This document shows positions 46,268-54,487 of a stretch of 64,000 bases of DNA, in pieces (the first letter of the stretch is position 1; each line of letters starts with the position of its first letter). The notes beneath the pieces are model-generated. The model was not told the origin of the DNA, searched no databases, and saw only the letters and a list, made by a program, of their open reading frames with translations. Both the position numbers and the translations under genes were made by a program. The stretch is from contig CBDAPL010000001.1 in NCBI GenBank assembly GCA_965198495.1, forward strand, positions 2,914,001 to 2,978,000, read 5' to 3'. Source of the stretch: RH-AL1 sp965198495 (lineage in GTDB: Bacteria; Pseudomonadota; Alphaproteobacteria; Rhizobiales; Beijerinckiaceae).

Positions 46268-46887
46268 CACAGAAGAAAAGTCATATTGTGCTTTGGGTTG
46301 TTCGCATCAAGGAGGCACACCAGCTTGCGAGCAATGCGGGTGTGCCCGTCCTCCTGAACGAAGACGTGGCCCATCCACCCCGTGAGCGTCTGCACGGAAT
46401 GACCCGATCGGATCTCGTGGCAGACGAATTGTGATCGCACCTTCACCTCGCCGGGGTCTGCGGTCGGCAGTCGCACGAAACCGGTGCTTGTATGGGCCGT
46501 GTAGGAGGGTGGGAGCTGAGAATAGGCGACACCGGTCCGCAGCCAAACCACACGATCGCCGAGACGCCGCCGATCGTCGAACGCGATTGTCACCTGCCGC
46601 TCGGGGTCGCCGCGCTCTGGATCCGGCATGTCCTGGACCGCCGGGACCCAGTAGAGGCACTCGCGACTATAGAGCTGATACCACTTCTCGAAGGCGCGCT
46701 GGTCGAGAAGCCAATGCTCATGCAAGATCACCGCTTCGAACTGTTGCCGCTCGACCTCCGTCAAGGGCTGGCCGCGCTCCTGCCACTCGACCAGGTCGTT
46801 GCGCAACTTGGCATAGAAGGCCCTGTCGACGTAGGTCGACGTCAGCGTGTCGCGAAGGATGTCGTCGAGCGTGAACCCTTTGCCCAT
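46267..46887 (-). CDS. Rieske-type aromatic dioxygenase, beta (small) subunit
   Basis: 206 aa from the ATG at 46887. The frame is also open to 46950, and a TTG that overlaps the alpha-subunit stop (TTGA) with AGGTGG before it is a strong alternative. The small subunit is a non-catalytic cystatin-like fold: FEKWYQLYSRECLYWVPA and DRRRLGDRVVWLRTGVAYSQLPPS match the ring-hydroxylating dioxygenase beta family. Short SD spacing to the alpha gene indicates coupling, so the alpha-beta complex is made together. Confidence 0.87.
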   Translation of the reverse strand: MGKGFTLDDILRDTLTSTYVDRAFYAKLRNDLVEWQERGQPLTEVERQQFEAVILHEHWLLDQRAFEKWYQLYSRECLYWVPAVQDMPDPERGDPERQVTIAFDDRRRLGDRVVWLRTGVAYSQLPPSYTAHTSTGFVRLPTADPGEVKVRSQFVCHEIRSGHSVQTLTGWMGHVFVQEDGHTRIARKLVCLLDANNPKHNMTFLL

Positions 46888-46904
46888 CGGCACCGGCGGA
46901 GCGA

Positions 46905-48209
46905 TCAAAGCGCCACCTGCGGCGCGTTCGACATCATCCTCGATTTCCATTCGCGCCAGAACGCCCTGATCGGCAATTCATCTGTGACCGGACCGGTGAG
47001 GTGACCGTCGGCATCGCGGTATTCCTTGCCGGTGACGAGATGACGGGCCGTCACGACCCACTCCATCTCGGCGATATTGAGCCCGGCTTGGCATTCCTCG
47101 AAATTGGCGAGGTCGTCCGGCTCACCGAATGACGGGAAATCCTCCTGCAGGCGCATCCGCAGCGCGTTGACTTCGCTGGGCAGATCGTCCGCTTCCAAAG
47201 CTGTGCCGTACCACACGAGGTGGGTGCTATCGACGCTTTGCGGCTCGATGACCTGGAGCTGGTTTCCGATGATCAGGAGATTTGGGAAGATGTTGAGGTT
47301 CATTCCCGATCCGACCACGACGTCCAAGGCGCGCTCTCCCGCCTCGCCGGGCAAGCGGTCTCGGATGGCCCTCGCGAAGCTCTCTTCGCCGGGCATCGGC
47401 GCGGCCTGATCCCAGTACCGCGTGATCTCCCGACGCTGATCGAGAAAGGTGTTGCCGTTGCCGAGGTCGGCGACGGTTTGCTGCCCCTCGTCCACGTTGC
47501 CGAGCACCCACTGCATGTCGACGCCGCCGCCGTAGCGATCCTTGCGCATCCGCAGGAGCGAGGCGTGGGAGAAGCCGGGATGGTAGCCATCCGCCGAGTT
47601 GTCGTAGACGAGCTTCCAGTTGCCGTTGCAGATCAGCTTGTGCGTCCCTTGGCGCACCACGAGATTGGCTCCCGGCCAACGGTCAAGCCACTCGTCGATC
47701 AGTCGTGCGGCGTGGCCGAGGTGGGTTTCGAGATCCGGCAGGTCCTGGCTCAGCGTGCCGAAGATGAAGCCGCGGTAGCTCTCTACCCGCAACCGGCCGA
47801 GACCGAGCTTGGAGCGATCGAAATCCGGCGCGTAAGCTTCCTCCATCGGTACGCCGACGAGCGCGCCATTGTTCTCGAACGACCAATTATGATAGGGGCA
47901 CGTGAAGCGTCGCGCGCTGCCACGATCCTGCCGACACACGGTCGCGCCGCGATGCGTGCAGCGGTTCAGAAGCCCGTGAATGCGCCCCGTTCGATCGCGG
48001 GTCACAATGATCGGACGCAATCCAAGCTTCTTGCGCACGAAATCGTTGGGCTTGGGCACTTCGCTCTCGTGAGCGAGAAATGTCCACGTGCCGCCAAACA
48101 CCTTCTGCATCTCGACGGAGAAGATGCTCGTATCGGTGTAGAGCGTGCGATGAACGCGCTCGTCCTGAACCAGCGTGTCCATGGACGGCATGTTAGTGAA
48201 AGCTACCAT
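46905..48209 (-). CDS. Rieske-type aromatic dioxygenase, alpha (large) subunit
   Basis: 434 aa from the ATG at 48209. The Rieske [2Fe-2S] ligands are Cys84-x-His86…Cys104-x2-His107 (CTHRGATVC…CPYHNWSF). The mononuclear iron site has DNSADGYHPGFSH (bridging Asp207, His210, His215) and a late acidic ligand region (EPDDLANFEECQAG). The C-terminal AFWREWKSRM resembles benzoate/anthranilate/aniline-type alpha subunits. It performs O2-dependent hydroxylation of an aromatic or amine substrate, using the adjacent reductase. Confidence 0.9.
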   Translation of the reverse strand: MVAFTNMPSMDTLVQDERVHRTLYTDTSIFSVEMQKVFGGTWTFLAHESEVPKPNDFVRKKLGLRPIIVTRDRTGRIHGLLNRCTHRGATVCRQDRGSARRFTCPYHNWSFENNGALVGVPMEEAYAPDFDRSKLGLGRLRVESYRGFIFGTLSQDLPDLETHLGHAARLIDEWLDRWPGANLVVRQGTHKLICNGNWKLVYDNSADGYHPGFSHASLLRMRKDRYGGGVDMQWVLGNVDEGQQTVADLGNGNTFLDQRREITRYWDQAAPMPGEESFARAIRDRLPGEAGERALDVVVGSGMNLNIFPNLLIIGNQLQVIEPQSVDSTHLVWYGTALEADDLPSEVNALRMRLQEDFPSFGEPDDLANFEECQAGLNIAEMEWVVTARHLVTGKEYRDADGHLTGPVTDELPIRAFWREWKSRMMSNAPQVAL

Positions 48210-48238
48210 GTCGACGACATTCCTCCCGAGCCTAGGGT

Positions 48239-49744
48239 TCAGTACCGGGTAAAGTATTCCTGATGCTCCCATTTCGTCACGACGTCCGGGGCGGCGTGCC
48301 ACTCCGGCTCGGCGGCAAGGAAGCGGTTGACCTCGGACTGCTTCAATCCCAGGAGCCAGTCGATGAACTCGCTCCCGAACTGTTCTCTGAAGAAGGTGCC
48401 GGCGCGCAACACGTCGAGCGCCTCCATGAGGTTGGTCGGGAGCAGTGGCCGATGCGTTGCGGAATAAGGGTTCTTCTCGATGGGACCCGGATCGATCTTG
48501 CGGCGCATACCGTCGAGGCCGCTGACGATCTGCGACGCGATGTAGAGGTAGGGGTTCGCTGTCGGCTCTCCGATGCGGTTCTCGATGTGCGTCGTCGGAT
48601 CTCCGGGGCCGCCCTGGACGCGGATCATGGCGGCGCGATTGTCATGCCCCCAGGTTGCACGATCAGGGGCGAGGGAGTTCGGCCGCCGCCGCTTGTAGCC
48701 GTTCACGCTCGGCGTGGTGAACACGGATGCTTCGACGGCATGCTCGAGCAGGCCGCCCACGAAATGCCGCGCGACCGGGGAGAGGAGTTCGCCCGATCCC
48801 GCTTCGGCCACGAACGCATTGCGGGTGCCCGCTGTCGCAAGGCTCTGATGCAGGTGCCAGCCGCTCGAGAAGAAATTCGGCAGACCCGGTCGGGTCATGA
48901 AGGTGGCGTGCAGGCCCATGCGGGCGCAGACCTGCTTCACCATCGAGCGGAACAGCACCATCGTGTCGGCGGTCTGCAAGGCGTTCTGCACGTCGAAGGT
49001 GAACTCGAGCTGGCCCGGCCCCATCTCGTCTTCCATCGTCCGCAAGGGGAGTCCAAGCGCCAGACAATTATCAGCCAACGTGGTCAGGAGGCCATCGACG
49101 GCGTCCTGGTTCTCCTCGGATTGATAGGCGTAACCTCGCCAGATCGCCTCGACCTGCGGCGGCGTGGGAGGCACACCGAGACCGCCGAGATGTTCGGCGC
49201 CGAGATGCTGGTCGATGACGCGCGTCACATAAAACTCCACCTCCAGCCCGGCCACATAGGAGAAGCCTTCGGATTCGAGGTCCGCCACTGCCGCCTTCAA
49301 CTTCTGGCGCGCGTCGAAGGGCACTGGGCGACCATCGTGAAAGCACATGTCACCGAGGATCCATCCGGTGCCAGGCGACCACGGCAGGACGCGAAACGTA
49401 TCGGGATCCGGAACGAGAACGACGTCCGGGAAGCCGGCCATCTCAGCGAAACCGACACCGCCATCTTCCGAAAAAGGGTTGTATGCGATGCCTTCGGCCG
49501 AGTCGAAGTTGAAGGGCGCGGTGGAGAAATCCAGACCATCGGTCATCGCGGATCTGAATGTGCGGGGCATCAGCGTCTTGCCGCGCAGCTTGCCGGTCGG
49601 ATCGGCCATCGCGACGCGTATTGTTCGCAATTTCTCGTTCTCGACACGCGAGAGAACATCTCTCGCGACACACCGTTGCTCGTCCGTCCACAATCTATAC
49701 GTTTCGATGAAACCGGCCGATGCCGAACGATCCGAGCTCGCCAT
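48239..49744 (-). CDS. Glutamine-synthetase-family ligase (gamma-glutamylamide synthetase-like)
   Basis: 501 aa from the ATG at 49744 (MASSDRSASAGFIETYR); the frame is open to 49813 without a conserved start. GS catalytic features are YVAGLEVEFYV (metal Glu pair), EDEMGPGQLEFTFD, GWHLHQSLA in place of NGSGMHVHQSL, NGYKRRRPNSLAPDRATWGHDNRAA, and IENRIGEPTANPYLY. The divergence from GlnA suggests glutamylation of an amine other than ammonia, as in PuuA, IpuC or the aniline enzymes TdnQ/AtdA1. It is the first gene of the Rieske operon (29 bp before the alpha subunit). Role: activation of an amine with glutamate before dioxygenation (inference). Confidence 0.88.
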   Translation of the reverse strand: MASSDRSASAGFIETYRLWTDEQRCVARDVLSRVENEKLRTIRVAMADPTGKLRGKTLMPRTFRSAMTDGLDFSTAPFNFDSAEGIAYNPFSEDGGVGFAEMAGFPDVVLVPDPDTFRVLPWSPGTGWILGDMCFHDGRPVPFDARQKLKAAVADLESEGFSYVAGLEVEFYVTRVIDQHLGAEHLGGLGVPPTPPQVEAIWRGYAYQSEENQDAVDGLLTTLADNCLALGLPLRTMEDEMGPGQLEFTFDVQNALQTADTMVLFRSMVKQVCARMGLHATFMTRPGLPNFFSSGWHLHQSLATAGTRNAFVAEAGSGELLSPVARHFVGGLLEHAVEASVFTTPSVNGYKRRRPNSLAPDRATWGHDNRAAMIRVQGGPGDPTTHIENRIGEPTANPYLYIASQIVSGLDGMRRKIDPGPIEKNPYSATHRPLLPTNLMEALDVLRAGTFFREQFGSEFIDWLLGLKQSEVNRFLAAEPEWHAAPDVVTKWEHQEYFTRY

Positions 49745-50286
49745 GTTGCCCCTCACCTCTACAGAAGACCTAGAAGGCCTCCGAGATCTCAAGCGTTTCG
49801 ACTGCCTGCGCATGTTGGAAAAATTTCAGGTAACTTGCAAGATGAAAAAAAAGCCACGTCGGCTTCATTTATGGGCGAAGCGCCTCGAAGTCTGATCGTG
49901 AGGTCCACAAGATCCTGGCCTCGCGCTGCCACGCCAATGCGATGAGCTGTGGGGCGTCACCACCGCCGGACGGCGAGAAGAACGGTTTGGACAAGGAGGA
50001 TCGAGGTACCGCTTTCGTCCCCAGGAACGCAGGGCGAGACTTGCGGCGAGCTGAAGGTGGTTGCGACGTCACGTCCGGTGAGCGAACCCTTCGCGCCTAT
50101 GCGGGCCCGTCTGGCTGGCCTCCAGGCGTGGACGGCTGCGACCGCCGACGAGGGTCATGTTGCCATCTAGGCTCTCGCTCGACCGGCCCATTGGTTCCTA
50201 GGCTGCGTCCGATGCGATCGATCATCTCCGCGCGAGCGGCGAGCCTTCCCTGCCGGCCGCCGGCCGGCAGGGAAGACCATCACGCC
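49745..50286. other. Intergenic region between the Rieske operon and the VOC gene
   Basis: 542 bp without a convincing gene. The promoter for the leftward Rieske operon should lie at about 49745-49850. A long A-rich stretch (GATGAAAAAAAAGCC at 49843-49857) falls there. The right end holds the perfect hairpin at 50245-50275. Short open frames give no recognisable protein. Confidence 0.6.
50245..50275 (-). terminator. Perfect 14-bp stem hairpin after the VOC gene
   Basis: CTTCCCTGCCGGCC (50245-50258), loop GCC, and its exact complement (50262-50275). It lies 11 bp beyond the VOC stop codon in the direction of its transcription. No T-run follows, so it may be a Rho-assisted terminator or a transcript-protecting hairpin. 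Confidence 0.6.
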
Positions 50287-50682
50287 TTACTCGGTGAAGG
50301 CGTAGGAACAGACCTTGTTGCCTGCCGGGTCGATCAGATAGGCGGCATAGGCGCCCGGCAGATGGCTGCGGGCGCCTGGCGCTCCCTCGTTGGACCCTCC
50401 GTTAGCGAGCCCGGCAGCATGGAAAGCGTCGACGTCGGCAGGTTTCGCGGCCGCGAAACCGACCGTCGCGCCGTTGCTCGAAGGCGCGGCGCCGTCCCCG
50501 GGCTTGCCGATGAGGAAGGCCGGCTTGTCCTTGCCGTACAGCATCCAACCGTCGCCAAATGGGCCCATGTTCTTCACGCCGAGCGGCGCCAGCGCCGCAT
50601 CGTAGAACTTAGCCGAGACGGCAACATCCTTGGCCCCAAGGAAGATGTGGGAAAAAACTCCGTCACCGGAAATTACAGCCAT
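50287..50682 (-). CDS. VOC (glyoxalase/bleomycin resistance) family protein
   Basis: 131 aa. Vicinal-oxygen-chelate fold: FSHIFLGAKDVAVSAKFYDAALAPLGVKNMG start, DGWMLYGKDKPAFLIGKPGDG, DAFHAAGLANGG and YAAYLIDPAGNKVC. Metal ligands are His12 and the Glu/His-bearing late strands; the last conserved Glu is replaced (DPAGNKVCSYAF). Function unknown. It is divergent from the TetR remnant, which may once have regulated it. Confidence 0.78.
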   Translation of the reverse strand: MAVISGDGVFSHIFLGAKDVAVSAKFYDAALAPLGVKNMGPFGDGWMLYGKDKPAFLIGKPGDGAAPSSNGATVGFAAAKPADVDAFHAAGLANGGSNEGAPGARSHLPGAYAAYLIDPAGNKVCSYAFTE

Positions 50683-50778
50683 TTCATGTGTCCTCTAAGT
50701 TGAGTGCGCCGGTATCCATCGGCCGTGTAACGTTATCTTGTTACGTGGGATCACACCAGCACCACGCCCTGACCGCTC

Positions 50779-51107
50779 GCGGCTCGCCTGGCGACGGGGA
50801 GCGGGGCGATCGACCGGCATGTCGCCGACAAGGACGACATCCTCGCGGAGGCCACCGATCACGTCGTCGCCCGCGTCACGACCGGCATGGTCGGCGGTTT
50901 GGAGCCGAGAGAGGCGATCCGCGGCATCGCGCTCGGGATGTTCGACGCGATCGACGCCCACCCCTGGGTCGGTGCCCAATTCTCCCGTGAGCCGTTCTCC
51001 CGTGAGCCGTGGCGCCCCGCGATGCTGCGGATCATCGAGGGCATCGGCGGCCGGCTTCAGGCGCTCGGCGTCCCCGAACGCGCGCGATGCGACGCCGGGC
51101 CATCTAT
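50779..51107 (+). pseudogene. Remnant of a TetR-family regulator gene
   Basis: An open frame after an in-frame TGA at 50770 translates as LAARLATGSGAIDRHVADKDDILAEATDHVV (in pieces), which matches helices 2-3 of a TetR HTH plus the start of helix 4 (normally …IYRHVADKDDLLAE). A partial C-terminal TetR domain with DAIDAHPWVG follows. The first 25-30 residues, including the start, are missing, and the C-terminal 60 or so residues of a normal protein are out of frame. A 15-bp tandem duplication (50980-51009) encodes FSREP twice. It is divergent from the VOC gene. Confidence 0.7.
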
Positions 51108-51163
51108 GAGCGCGACGCCTCGCGCGTGGCGCGCCGCAGAGCAGGTTGCGACAAGCGCCGCGC

Positions 51164-51682
51164 CTAGGCCGTGCGCCGGAACGGCGCGTTCATCCTGACG
51201 ATCGTGAGGTTGAGGAAGGCGGCGAAACCGACCCACAGCAGGTAGGGCAGCAGCAGCCAGACGCAGGCCTGTCCCAACGGCGCCAAGCCGACCATCAGCG
51301 CGACGATGGACAGCCAGAGGAAGGGCACCTCGATCAGCGCCCAGTCCGGCCGCTTGAAGTTGAAGAACAGCGGGCTCCACAGCATGTGGAGGACGATGTT
51401 GCAGCCAAACAGGACGAGGATCGTCGGGTGAGCCGCCGGCCCGGACCGCGTCCAGGCAAGGACGCCGGACCAGGCGGCCATGCCGAGGATGATCGTCCAC
51501 GCCGGGCCGAACAGCCAGTCTGGCGGGTTCCACGTCGGCTTGCGCAAGGCGCGGTACCACGGGCCGACCGTCGTCATGGCGCCGCCGACGCCAAGCACGG
51601 CGAGGGTGATGATCGCGGCTGTGATGATGGTCTTCGTCACGGTGGAAGCCTGTCTCGAAATCGTTCGCGTTAGCGCAAGCAT
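51164..51682 (-). CDS. tspO: TspO/MBR family membrane protein
   Basis: 172 aa, five membrane helices. Family features are TVGPWYRALRKPTWNPPDWLFGPAWT and GMAAWSGVLAW near the start, WSPLFFNFKRPDWAL in the middle and LLPYLLWVGFAAFLNLTIVRMN at the end. In bacteria it binds porphyrins and is linked to tetrapyrrole and stress regulation. It lies alone, next to the TetR remnant. Confidence 0.92.
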   Translation of the reverse strand: MLALTRTISRQASTVTKTIITAAIITLAVLGVGGAMTTVGPWYRALRKPTWNPPDWLFGPAWTIILGMAAWSGVLAWTRSGPAAHPTILVLFGCNIVLHMLWSPLFFNFKRPDWALIEVPFLWLSIVALMVGLAPLGQACVWLLLPYLLWVGFAAFLNLTIVRMNAPFRRTA

Positions 51683-51786
51683 ATCATGCCTGCGCGACCG
51701 TCAGCTATAGCGTCGATCGAGCGACGGTGCCCCGCATCGGCGGCCTTGCGACACGGCGAATCGCGGGCTCGCGATGGCGGCGCCGG

Positions 51787-53484
51787 CTAGCGCTGCAGCC
51801 TGACGCCGAGCAGGAAGATGTTGTCGGTGAAGCTCGAGCCGGGAAGGCTGCTCGTCAGGTTCTGGCGCGACGCGCTGCCGATCAGCGAGACCTCGCGCGA
51901 GAAGGCGTAGGCGGCCTTCAGCGTGTACTGCGTGAAGGTCTCGTGCACGGCGACGCCCTGGTAGTCGTTGGGCTGGTAGGTGGCGATGCCGCTCACGGTG
52001 AAGTTGCGGAAGAACACGTGCGCCAGCTCGAGGCTGACGTTGCGCGAGATCGCGCCCGTCGCGCCAGGCAGCGTCGTCTCGGACAAAAAGGTGCTCGCGC
52101 TCAGCTTCACCGTCGTCAGCGGGGTCGCCGTATAGATGAGCGCGCCGTCGATCGTCGGACCTTTCAGGTCGACGAGGCGGGGATCGGCGTAGTGGCGTTC
52201 GGCGTAGCCGCCGCTGGCGGTCCCGGTGAGGAGCCGGGTGAACTCGAAGGTCGAGCCGACCTTCGCGGCCCCGCCGACCGAGTCGCGGGCATAGCCGCTG
52301 AGATCGATCGAATTGTCGCGGACGCGTTCGTCGAAAGCGACCTCGGTGAAAGGGACGAGCGCCGGCGTCAGCTCGTAGGCGGCGCGGGCGACGACGCCGT
52401 AATCGTTGTAATTGTCCTGCGAGTAGCGAAAGATCGTCCCATCGGACTGGGTGGCGTCGCCGTATTGCACGCGATCCACGGTGCCGCGCAGCGTCAGCGC
52501 GAGCCGGTTGAACGTGTGGGTCGCCCCGAGGCTCGCGCCCTCCGAGACGATCGTCGGGCGTCCGGTGATGTAGACGCTGTTGGGCACCGCCAGGAGCGGC
52601 GATCCCGGCGTCTGCGTGGCCAGGATCAGGCGCAGCTCGGCGTTGATCTGGTCGTTGCGCGTGACGTCGAGCCGGCCGTCGACCACGCCGCTGAGATCGG
52701 GCCGGTTGGCGTTGCTGTTCGACGGGAAGTCCGAGTAGCCGCCGCGCAGGCTCGCCGTGAGGCTGTTGTTGGCGAGGTCGGACGCGACGTCCACGCCGCC
52801 TTCGACGCGCAGGACCGACGATGGCTTGACGCCGGTCGTGACCTGGTTGGGGTTGGTCTCGTAGCCCGTGCTCGTCTCGACGAACGGCAGCAGGCGCAGC
52901 GTGCCGGCGGCGACGCCGACCGGCGCGTAGGGGTTGAGGTCCGGTACCGGCTTCTTGACGCGGATCGGGCTCGGGATGACGGCGATCGTCGGCCCGGGAT
53001 CGACGGGATCGATGGCGCCCTTCGCCGCGCCCTTCGGATTGAGGTCGGTGCGCAGCGTGCCCGGCGCGCCGCGATAGGGCACGAGCGGCGCCAGAGGCGG
53101 CGAGACCTTCGCGTCGGGACGGTAGAGCTTGGCTTTCCTCTTGCGCGGCTTGCCGTAGTTCGGTGAGCCCTGATCGTCGGCATCGACGTTGGTGGTGTCC
53201 CCGTTGGTGGTCTCCCCGTTGGCGGCGGGCGGCAGCTGCGTATCGGCGGCGGCCGGCGAGGCGGCGAGGCTCGGCGGCGCGTTGTTCTCCGGCGAGAGGA
53301 TCGGCGTTCCGGTTGCCGAGTTCGGAAAGCCGCCGGTCTGAAAGCTGCCGCGCAGGTCCGCGGCGGCGTCCTGCGCGCGCGCGGCCGGCATCGCCGCCGC
53401 GACGAGCGCCGTTGCCAGGATCAGCGCGCATGGAAAGGACGAACGCGGCGGCACGAGGCCCTCGAGAGACTCGCGGCCACACAC
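51787..53484 (-). CDS. Outer-membrane beta-barrel protein, 565 aa
   Basis: Starts at a GTG (53484), with a signal peptide ending near MPAARAQDAA. Residues 40-190 are a Pro/Asn/Asp-rich low-complexity linker with NGETTNGDTTN and basic KPRKRKAK segments. From about 200 the sequence shows alternating hydrophobic/polar strands and ends GVRLQR rather than in an aromatic residue. The pattern fits a barrel of perhaps 16 or more strands of an alphaproteobacterial outer-membrane family. Ligand or channel function unknown. Confidence 0.65.
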   Translation of the reverse strand: MCGRESLEGLVPPRSSFPCALILATALVAAAMPAARAQDAAADLRGSFQTGGFPNSATGTPILSPENNAPPSLAASPAAADTQLPPAANGETTNGDTTNVDADDQGSPNYGKPRKRKAKLYRPDAKVSPPLAPLVPYRGAPGTLRTDLNPKGAAKGAIDPVDPGPTIAVIPSPIRVKKPVPDLNPYAPVGVAAGTLRLLPFVETSTGYETNPNQVTTGVKPSSVLRVEGGVDVASDLANNSLTASLRGGYSDFPSNSNANRPDLSGVVDGRLDVTRNDQINAELRLILATQTPGSPLLAVPNSVYITGRPTIVSEGASLGATHTFNRLALTLRGTVDRVQYGDATQSDGTIFRYSQDNYNDYGVVARAAYELTPALVPFTEVAFDERVRDNSIDLSGYARDSVGGAAKVGSTFEFTRLLTGTASGGYAERHYADPRLVDLKGPTIDGALIYTATPLTTVKLSASTFLSETTLPGATGAISRNVSLELAHVFFRNFTVSGIATYQPNDYQGVAVHETFTQYTLKAAYAFSREVSLIGSASRQNLTSSLPGSSFTDNIFLLGVRLQR

Positions 53485-53598
53485 CGCGCGACGCCAAGGG
53501 TTAACGAGACATGGTTAATGCCGGGTTAGCCGGCGTCCCCCGGCGTGCCGAAACGGCACGCTCCGGCATCACCGCGTCAGTCCCGCGCGCCGGGCGGA

Positions 53599-54474
53599 TC
53601 AGATCGCCCGCTTCTTGCGATCCATCAGCTGCATGATCATCGGCGTGAAGATGAGCTGCATCGCCAGCGGCATCTTGCTGCCGGCGCAGACGATCGTGTT
53701 GGCGCGCGACATGAAGCTGCCCGACAGCATCGACAGCAGATAGGGCATGTCGATGCCGCGCGGATCGCGGAAGCGGATCACCAGCATGCTCTCGTCGGCC
53801 GACGGCACGTCGCGCGCGACGAAGGGGTTCGACGTGTCGACCGTCGGCACGCGCTGGAAATTGACGTGCGTCTCGGAGAACTGCGGGCAGATGAAGTTCA
53901 CGTAGTCCGGCATGCGCCGCAGGATCGTGTCGACGACGGCCTCGTGCGTGTAGCCGCGATGCCGCTTGTCGCGATGCAGCTTCTGCAGCCACTCGAGATT
54001 GATGATCGGCGCCACGCCGACAAGCAGGTCGGTGTATTGCGCGATGTTGACCGCGCCGTGCACCACGCCGCCGTGCAGCCCCTCGTAGAAGAGGAGATCG
54101 GTGCCGGGCTCGGTCTCCCGCCATGGCGTGAAGGTGCCCGGCTGCTGACCATGGGGCTCGGCCTCCGCCTCGTCGTGCAGGTACTTGCGGGCCATGCCGC
54201 GGCCGGTCTGGCCGTAGGTCCGAAACAGCGTCTCGAGCTCCTCGAAGAGGTTGGCCTCCGGACCGAAATGGCTGACGTGGCTGTTGCCCTTGCGGTTGGC
54301 CTCCTCGACGAGGGCGCGCATCTCCTTGCGGTCGAAGCGATGGAAGGCGTCACCCTCGATGATCGTCGCCTTGACGTTCTCGCGCCGGAAGATCTGCTCG
54401 AACGTGTTGGTGACCGTGGTCGTGCCGGCGCCCGACGAGCCGGTGATCGCGATGATCGGGAATTGCTTCGACAT
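53599..54474 (-). CDS. prk: Phosphoribulokinase
   Basis: Converts ribulose 5-phosphate and ATP to ribulose 1,5-bisphosphate in the Calvin cycle. 291 aa from the ATG at 54474 (MSKQFPIIAITGSSGAGTTTV, Walker A). The class I bacterial features are EGDAFHRFDRKEM, YEGLHGGVVHG, INLEWLQKLHRDKRHRGY and FRDPRGIDMPYLLSMLSGSF. It starts 13 bp after the fbp stop, so fbp-prk form an operon, as in cbbFP. No RuBisCO genes or CbbR gene lie in the window. Confidence 0.94.
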   Translation of the reverse strand: MSKQFPIIAITGSSGAGTTTVTNTFEQIFRRENVKATIIEGDAFHRFDRKEMRALVEEANRKGNSHVSHFGPEANLFEELETLFRTYGQTGRGMARKYLHDEAEAEPHGQQPGTFTPWRETEPGTDLLFYEGLHGGVVHGAVNIAQYTDLLVGVAPIINLEWLQKLHRDKRHRGYTHEAVVDTILRRMPDYVNFICPQFSETHVNFQRVPTVDTSNPFVARDVPSADESMLVIRFRDPRGIDMPYLLSMLSGSFMSRANTIVCAGSKMPLAMQLIFTPMIMQLMDRKKRAI

Positions 54475-54487
54475 CGCGCGCGCCCTC

